Source: Mariprofundaceae bacterium
GTDB taxonomy: Bacteria > Pseudomonadota > Zetaproteobacteria > Mariprofundales > Mariprofundaceae
Direction: 5' to 3'
DNA: 10,551 nt
Assembly (NCBI GenBank): GCA_030950835.1
Contig: JAUZQU010000165.1
Span: 1 to 10,551, forward strand
The translations under genes and the position numbers were made by a program. This document shows, piece after piece, positions 6,287 to 10,551 of the stretch. The notes under the pieces were generated by a model. The model was not told where the DNA came from and made no database searches. It saw nothing but the letters and a program-made list of their open reading frames with translations. Each line of letters opens with the position of its first letter. Positions within the stretch are counted from its first letter, which is position 1.

Positions 6287-6471
6287 GAGTTCGCACCTCC
6301 CTCATTATTCTTTCTTTCTTCATCCATGTTCTTCTTCACCCAACAGTAAAGAACAGCGATCATGCCGATGCAGAACAAAACTGTGACCACAACCCAAAAT
6401 ACGACAAGGTCATCAAACATCGGCCATGCGTCTGCATTAAACATAACATGTCCAGGCGTTTCCTCTTTCAT
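6283..6471 (-). CDS. 62-residue single-helix membrane protein coupled to ccoN
   Basis: This small protein has an acidic N-terminal part (MKEETPGHVMFNADAWPMFD), one membrane helix (about 22-44, VVFWVVVTVLFCIGMIAVLY) and a charged tail (KKNMDEERKNN). The positive charges after the helix suggest the C-terminus is in the cytoplasm. The ATG at 6471 has GAGGAG 5 bases upstream and is preferred over the in-frame GTG at 6477, which is too close to that site. Its stop overlaps the ccoN GTG start by 4 bases. It is not CcoS (no FxDD-type motif, different layout) and not an obvious CcoQ. Position and coupling suggest an accessory oxidase subunit or assembly factor; that role is inferred. I do not recognise the family. 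Confidence 0.8.
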   Translation of the reverse strand: MKEETPGHVMFNADAWPMFDDLVVFWVVVTVLFCIGMIAVLYCWVKKNMDEERKNNEGGANS

Positions 6472-6525
6472 ATACACTCCTCTATTATTTTTCTTTCAAA
6501 AGCACATTGTACATCGACTGTTTTT

Positions 6526-6615
6526 TTAAACAGGCGGATTACCCATAAATAAACTAATCACTGCTACGATTGCCACAAATGTGAAATAGTAAACAAAACC
6601 CAAGATAAACGGCAT
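6526..6615 (-). CDS. 29-residue membrane micro-protein at the head of the cco operon (CcoM-like candidate)
   Basis: A 29-codon frame starts at 6615 with a strong GGAGGG 4 bases before the ATG. It reads MPFILGFVYYFTFVAIV and then AVISLFMGNPPV, a single uncharged membrane helix with almost no flanking sequence. It ends 54 bases before the 62-residue gene and lies just downstream of a plausible promoter, so it would be the first gene of the ccoNOQP operon. Very short single-helix subunits exist in cbb3 oxidases, notably CcoM of Pseudomonas stutzeri. Size and topology are similar, but I see no motif that proves homology. The ideal ribosome-binding site together with a fully hydrophobic, in-frame product makes translation likely. 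Confidence 0.65.
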   Translation of the reverse strand: MPFILGFVYYFTFVAIVAVISLFMGNPPV

Positions 6616-6661
6616 GTTTCCCTCCTCTTCTCGTGTTGAGATATTTTTAAATAACGGCGAA

Positions 6662-6690
6662 ATGTTAAGTTTATTAATTTATTTTAACAA
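6662..6690 (-). promoter_or_regulatory. Candidate promoter of the ccoNOQP operon
   Basis: On the minus strand TTGTTA (6685-6690, 4 of 6 to the sigma-70 -35 consensus) is followed after exactly 17 bases by TAACAT (6662-6667, 4 of 6 to the -10). This places the transcript start at about 6655, some 40 bases before the 29-residue gene. GTTAA and TTAAC arms at about 6664-6688 give the region partial dyad symmetry. No good FNR/ANR site (TTGAT-N4-ATCAA) was found, although oxygen control of cbb3 operons is common. Confidence 0.4.
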
Positions 6691-6763
6691 GTCTTTATTT
6701 TCATTTTACCCCCTCTTATTATATTTGGACAGACAACTCTATTGGGCATAGACTGCCGCTGCT

Positions 6764-6792
6764 TTTACAGTCCGTTTTGAAAAGATTAATAT
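6764..6792 (+). promoter_or_regulatory. Candidate promoter of the ccoGHI operon
   Basis: TTTACA (6764-6769, 5 of 6 to the -35 consensus), a 17-base spacer and TAATAT (6787-6792, 4 of 6 to the -10) lie just before ccoG. The transcript would start near 6799 and leave a leader of only about 16 bases. The whole divergent region from 6616 to 6814 is AT-rich and holds no further gene. Confidence 0.45.
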
Positions 6793-6814
6793 TTTGTAAT
6801 GGGGCATTCATTTT

Positions 6815-8227
6815 ATGGACACTCAGCAATCCAAACATATTTATGAACATACCGACTACCTGAATTTAGAGGTCAATTCAGGCGGTTCTGTAATCCATGC
6901 GCGACAAACTTCAGGGCGCTTTCGCAACATCAAATGGCTCATCATGTCGGCTTTATTGATTCCCTTTTTTGCCCTGCCTTACTTCTCATGGTCAGAGCGC
7001 CAAGCCATTCTTTTCGACATACCTGCCCGTAAATTTTATTTGTTCGACATTGTTGTTTGGCCGCAAGACTTGATTATTTTGGCGCTGTTGATGTTATTTT
7101 GTTTCATTCTTCTTTTCACCATGACTGCCATCGCAGGGCGCATTTTTTGCGGCAACATCTGCCCGCAATCGGTGTGGACAGATTTAATGACCTTTGCCGA
7201 ACATTTGGCAGAGGGCAAGGCTTCTGAACGCATTAAATTGGACAAAATGCCGTGGAATGCCACTAAAATACGCAAAAAACTCATCAAACACAGCATGTGG
7301 ACATTCATTTGTTTATTGACTGCCATCACCTTTCTCGGTTATTTCTCAGGTATTTTTAACGCTTGGGCATCATTGCTTAGCCTGAGCTTTAATATTTACG
7401 AATGGGTGACCATCGTCTCCGTATTCTCCTTATTCTACATCAATACTGGTTTTGTGCGTGAACAAGTATGCAATTGGATCTGCCCTTATGCGCGTATTCA
7501 AGCCGTCATGACCGATGAAGACACCCTCACCACCACCTATGATTACCGACGTGGTGAAGAGCGTGGACGTTTACAACGTGGTGAAATTGCCGCCGATAAA
7601 GGCGATTGTATTGATTGTAATATGTGTGTATCTGTTTGCCCTACAGGCATAGATATTCGTGAAGGTCAACAGCTTGGCTGCATCAATTGCGGCTTATGTA
7701 TTGATGCTTGTGATGATATTATGGACAAAATCGAACGCCCACATGGCCTGATTCGTTTCATGTCACTTAATGATTTAGAAAGCAAAGAAGATGCAAAACA
7801 TCACGTCTTACGTCTGCGCCCTATGCTTTACATGGCCGTCACTTTGTTGACCTTTATCGGCATCGCTTATAATTTGTTATTTATCTCGCCCATTGATATG
7901 AATGTGAACCACGAGCGCAGCCCAACTTACACCATCATGTCCGATAGAACCGTGCAAAACATGTATCACCTTATCTTGATGAACAAAACCGAACAAGCCG
8001 CTCATTTTAAGCTGTCTGTGTCAGGGATTGATGGTATACGCACCAATCTTGATGGTAAAACACTGCTCTTGAACAGTGGGCAAGCGAAAAAGGTTGATTT
8101 GCGTATTAAAGTGCCGCAAAAGAACCTTAATGCTGCAACCATGCCCATTATGTTGAACTTACAATCCACCACCAATACAGAAATCCACAAGTCTTACAAA
8201 TCTATGTTTTTTAGCCCAGGGAAATAG
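6815..8227 (+). CDS. ccoG: cbb3 oxidase accessory iron-sulfur membrane protein CcoG (FixG/RdxA)
   Basis: CcoG is a membrane ferredoxin-like protein needed for cbb3 assembly, thought to reduce copper for delivery to the oxidase. Its 470 residues, a normal length, contain about five membrane helices (about 41-58, 85-108, 160-180, 192-213, 337-357). The cysteine pairs typical of the family are GNICPQ (C112, C116) and CNWICPYARIQ (C219, C223). Two [4Fe-4S] motifs follow: CIDCNMCVSVCP (C265, C268, C271, C275) and CINCGLCIDAC (C289, C292, C295, C299). The C-terminal 110 residues form the periplasmic Ig-like domain. The ATG at 6815 has only a weak, distant GGGG upstream; the ATG at 6799 is out of frame. 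It is the first gene of ccoGHI and lies 2 bases before ccoH. Confidence 0.97.
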   Translation: MDTQQSKHIYEHTDYLNLEVNSGGSVIHARQTSGRFRNIKWLIMSALLIPFFALPYFSWSERQAILFDIPARKFYLFDIVVWPQDLIILALLMLFCFILLFTMTAIAGRIFCGNICPQSVWTDLMTFAEHLAEGKASERIKLDKMPWNATKIRKKLIKHSMWTFICLLTAITFLGYFSGIFNAWASLLSLSFNIYEWVTIVSVFSLFYINTGFVREQVCNWICPYARIQAVMTDEDTLTTTYDYRRGEERGRLQRGEIAADKGDCIDCNMCVSVCPTGIDIREGQQLGCINCGLCIDACDDIMDKIERPHGLIRFMSLNDLESKEDAKHHVLRLRPMLYMAVTLLTFIGIAYNLLFISPIDMNVNHERSPTYTIMSDRTVQNMYHLILMNKTEQAAHFKLSVSGIDGIRTNLDGKTLLLNSGQAKKVDLRIKVPQKNLNAATMPIMLNLQSTTNTEIHKSYKSMFFSPGK

Positions 8228-8229
8228 CC

Positions 8230-8799
8230 ATGTCACAAGTTCAAAGTAAAAAGAAAAACGCTGCTTTCAAAAGCAAGTGGGTTTGGGCAATATTAGGTTT
8301 GTTTGCGACCATATTCGTCGTTAACTATGGTTTCATCTCCGTTGCCCTCAATACCAATCCAGGTTTGGTCACTGAAGAGTATTATAAATATGGTCTGCAA
8401 CAAAATAAAATCGGCAAACAATACCGCAAACAAGAAGCAAGAGGCTGGCAAGTTCAGCTTAACTTCAACCCCGACTGGGCAATCAACCAAGCACAGTTGA
8501 TTCAGCTTGTAGTCACCGATCAATACAGCCAAACCATCAGCGGCGGACAAGCTGAACTCACCGCTTACCGACCCAGCGATGCCAAAGCGGATGTAGCCAT
8601 CAGTCTTGTGGAAACCGCAGAGACTGGCATCTATGAAGCGCAGTTAAGCTTACCCATTCAGGGTGTGTGGGACATGAATGTATTGTTCCGTAAAGGCGAA
8701 GAAAAACATATGTTGAACCAACGCATCGTCATCCAAGGCAAGGGTAAAGCTGAACCCAGCATGTTGGAAAAAGTCGTACAATTCATTGTGCCTGAATAA
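8230..8799 (+). CDS. ccoH: cbb3 oxidase assembly protein CcoH (FixH)
   Basis: CcoH is a small membrane protein needed for stable cbb3 assembly, and it contacts the oxidase subunits and CcoI in studied species. Its 189 residues comprise a short basic cytoplasmic N-terminus (KSKKKNAAFKSK region), one membrane helix (about 17-39, WVWAILGLFATIFVVNYGF) and a periplasmic domain. NPGLVTEEYYKYGL just after the helix is typical of FixH, and the domain ends with a GVWDMNVLF-type strand. A weak AGGGA inside the end of ccoG precedes the ATG, and the 2-base gap suggests coupled translation. It is slightly longer than many FixH proteins because of a C-terminal tail after about residue 170. Confidence 0.92.
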   Translation: MSQVQSKKKNAAFKSKWVWAILGLFATIFVVNYGFISVALNTNPGLVTEEYYKYGLQQNKIGKQYRKQEARGWQVQLNFNPDWAINQAQLIQLVVTDQYSQTISGGQAELTAYRPSDAKADVAISLVETAETGIYEAQLSLPIQGVWDMNVLFRKGEEKHMLNQRIVIQGKGKAEPSMLEKVVQFIVPE

Positions 8800-8807
8800 C
8801 ACAAAAC

Positions 8808-10551
8808 ATGTCTGCACCTAGCACTGATTGTTTCCACTGTGGTTTGGATTTGCCCGCAGTGGGTATCATTCATGCCGACATTGGCAAACAAAAGCGCGAT
8901 TTTTGTTGCAGTGGCTGCGCCCAAGTCTGTGACATCATTCATGCTTCAGGTCTAGATTCCTTCTACGACCATGCGCCACAACAGCGGCAATGGGATAAAC
9001 CTGCACAAGCCCCCGAAGATGCTAAAATCTTCGATGATGCCAACATTCAAGCTGATTTTGTCCGTATGCGCCCTGATGGTGCATACCAAGCTGACTTGCT
9101 CATTGAAGGCATACATTGCCCTGCATGCGTCTGGTTGATTGAGCATACATTAAGGCAACACGCTGCAATACAATATGCCGAAGTCAGTTATACCCGCCAT
9201 AAGTTGCGCTTGCGCTGGTTGCCTAAACAGATGAAGCTATCCGAAGCTATCTTGCTCTTGGGTAAGATTGGTTACAGCGCCGTGCCCTACGAAGAAGATG
9301 TTGAACAACAGGCCAACAAACAACGTCGCCAAGATTTGTTGTTTCGCATGGCGTTTGCAGGTTTCATTTTTGCCAATGTGATGACGGCTGCAGTGTGTTT
9401 ATACGGTGGCGACTTTTTCGGTATTGAAGAAAAGTGGCGCGCTATTTTTCAATGGTATTCTATGGTTTTAACCTTTGCTGGCATCGCTTATTCAGGGCGC
9501 AGCTTTTTTACTTCCGCATGGCAAGCCATCAAACGCCGCCGCCCCAACATGGATGTACCCATCACGATTGGTATCAGTGTCAGTTTTGTCTGGTCTTGCA
9601 TCATCACTATAGCCCCTGCCCAAGGTTTAGAGGGTCACGTCTATTTTGATTCCGTTTGTATGTTTATCTTTTTAATATTGGTAGGGCGTTTTCTGGAATC
9701 ATCCGCCCGTGAAACAGCAGGCTCTGCCACACGTCACCTTTTAGCCTTACTGCCCCGCTCTGCTCGCCGCTTGGATAAACATGGTCAAGAACAATTGGTG
9801 CCCTTACGCTCCATTCAAGCAGGTGACACACTGCGCATCAAACCTGGCGATAGAATGCCTGTGGACGGCGAAGTTTTACAAGGTCATTCCGAAGTGGATG
9901 AGGCCATCGTTTCAGGCGAGTCTCTGCCTGTCAGCAAAAACAAAGGTAAGCAAGTCATCGGTGGCACACTTAATATTTCGGGTGAACTGCACATCCGCGC
10001 TACCCATTTGGGGCATGAGTCCGTATTATCACAAATTGTAGAGCTGGTAGAGCAAGCCCAACATTATAAAGTCGCCGTACAAAACTTAGCGGACCGCATC
10101 GTACCTTGGTTTGTCACGATTGTGTTGACCTTGGCCGCTGCTACCTTTTTATTCTGGTTTTGGCAGGGTGATTTATCCTTTGCCATGATGACAGCCATCA
10201 CCATATTGATTATCACTTGCCCATGTGCTTTGGGTTTAGCCACGCCTATGGCAGTAGCGATTGGTGCGGGTTTGGGTGGCAAGTTGGGTGTGTTGATCAA
10301 ACGCGGCTCTGCTTTAGAGCAAATGACCCACTTGGAACATATCGTTTTGGATAAAACAGGCACGCTGACCCAAGGCAATATTCAAGTGCGCAAACAACAA
10401 AGCTATGTCAGTAATCCAGCTGAATTATGGGCAAACGTTCTTGCCTTAGAACATGCTTCAGAACACCCCCTCGCCAAAGCCTTTACGAAGCATCTCAAGC
10501 CTTATGCAAACGACTCTAACTACCAACATTTCAAAAATATCGCAGGGCGTG
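8808..10551 (+). CDS. ccoI: cbb3 oxidase copper-transporting P-type ATPase CcoI (FixI), 3' end cut off
   Basis: CcoI is an inner-membrane P1B-type ATPase that exports copper for CuB insertion into CcoN. The frame is open for 581 codons to the window edge. In order it shows the CcoI-type N-terminal cysteine region (C8-C11, then C33 C34 C37 C41), a heavy-metal-associated domain with GIHCPAC (C104, C107), membrane helices from about residue 180, SGES at 369-372 (phosphatase loop), the ion-binding CPC at 471-473 (CPCALGLATP), the phosphorylated Asp515 in DKTGT, and the nucleotide-binding HP at 553-554. The N-terminal Cys cluster plus the ccoGH context separate it from CopA. The ATG at 8808 is the first start after an in-frame TGA at 8793; no Shine-Dalgarno is evident, so coupling to ccoH (8-base gap) is likely. 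The hinge and last helices lie outside the window, as would any ccoS. Confidence 0.97.
   Translation, partial: MSAPSTDCFHCGLDLPAVGIIHADIGKQKRDFCCSGCAQVCDIIHASGLDSFYDHAPQQRQWDKPAQAPEDAKIFDDANIQADFVRMRPDGAYQADLLIEGIHCPACVWLIEHTLRQHAAIQYAEVSYTRHKLRLRWLPKQMKLSEAILLLGKIGYSAVPYEEDVEQQANKQRRQDLLFRMAFAGFIFANVMTAAVCLYGGDFFGIEEKWRAIFQWYSMVLTFAGIAYSGRSFFTSAWQAIKRRRPNMDVPITIGISVSFVWSCIITIAPAQGLEGHVYFDSVCMFIFLILVGRFLESSARETAGSATRHLLALLPRSARRLDKHGQEQLVPLRSIQAGDTLRIKPGDRMPVDGEVLQGHSEVDEAIVSGESLPVSKNKGKQVIGGTLNISGELHIRATHLGHESVLSQIVELVEQAQHYKVAVQNLADRIVPWFVTIVLTLAAATFLFWFWQGDLSFAMMTAITILIITCPCALGLATPMAVAIGAGLGGKLGVLIKRGSALEQMTHLEHIVLDKTGTLTQGNIQVRKQQSYVSNPAELWANVLALEHASEHPLAKAFTKHLKPYANDSNYQHFKNIAGR

Noticed and set aside
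6764..6810. FNR/ANR box near TTGAA-AAGA-TTAAT before ccoG
   Set aside because: Only one half resembles the TTGAT-N4-ATCAA consensus; the second half matches at two of five bases.

Overview
The window is bacterial and holds mainly a complete cbb3-type cytochrome c oxidase locus: two divergent operons facing away from a shared control region at about 6616-6814. The minus-strand operon (6615 down to 2675) encodes the oxidase itself in the classical order ccoN-ccoO-ccoQ-ccoP. Two very small single-helix membrane proteins precede ccoN. The plus-strand operon (6815 to the right edge) encodes the assembly and copper-delivery factors ccoG-ccoH-ccoI, with ccoI cut off by the window end. A strong intrinsic terminator closes the structural operon at 2620-2649.

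Left of the oxidase locus is an accessory-looking stretch. It has a small two-helix membrane protein of unknown function (2350-2532), about 300 bp with no convincing gene, a hicA-hicB type II toxin-antitoxin pair on the minus strand (1429-2012), a further gene-free stretch of about 250 bp with several inverted repeats, and the 5' part of a minus-strand gene running off the left edge. That last gene encodes an exported protein with a single CxxCH haem site close to its N-terminus, followed by a long Gly/Ser/Ala-rich, beta-barrel-like region. This is the layout of Cyc2-like fused cytochrome-porin proteins of the outer membrane.

The host is a Gram-negative, probably microaerophilic proteobacterium: cbb3 is a high-affinity oxidase, and an outer-membrane monohaem cytochrome fits a lithotroph that takes electrons from outside the cell. 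A Zetaproteobacterium-like or other Fe(II)-oxidising lineage is a reasonable guess. It rests on gene content and general sequence impression, not on a marker gene.

How the genes work together: CcoN reduces O2 at a haem b3-CuB centre using electrons passed through the CcoO and CcoP c-haems, with CcoQ as the small stabilising subunit. CcoI supplies copper for CuB, and CcoG and CcoH support copper handling and assembly. The outer-membrane cytochrome could in principle feed this chain from the outside; that link is inferred. The most interesting unexplained items are the 29-residue and 62-residue membrane micro-proteins at the head of the oxidase operon, and an approximately 50-residue acidic insertion in CcoO.
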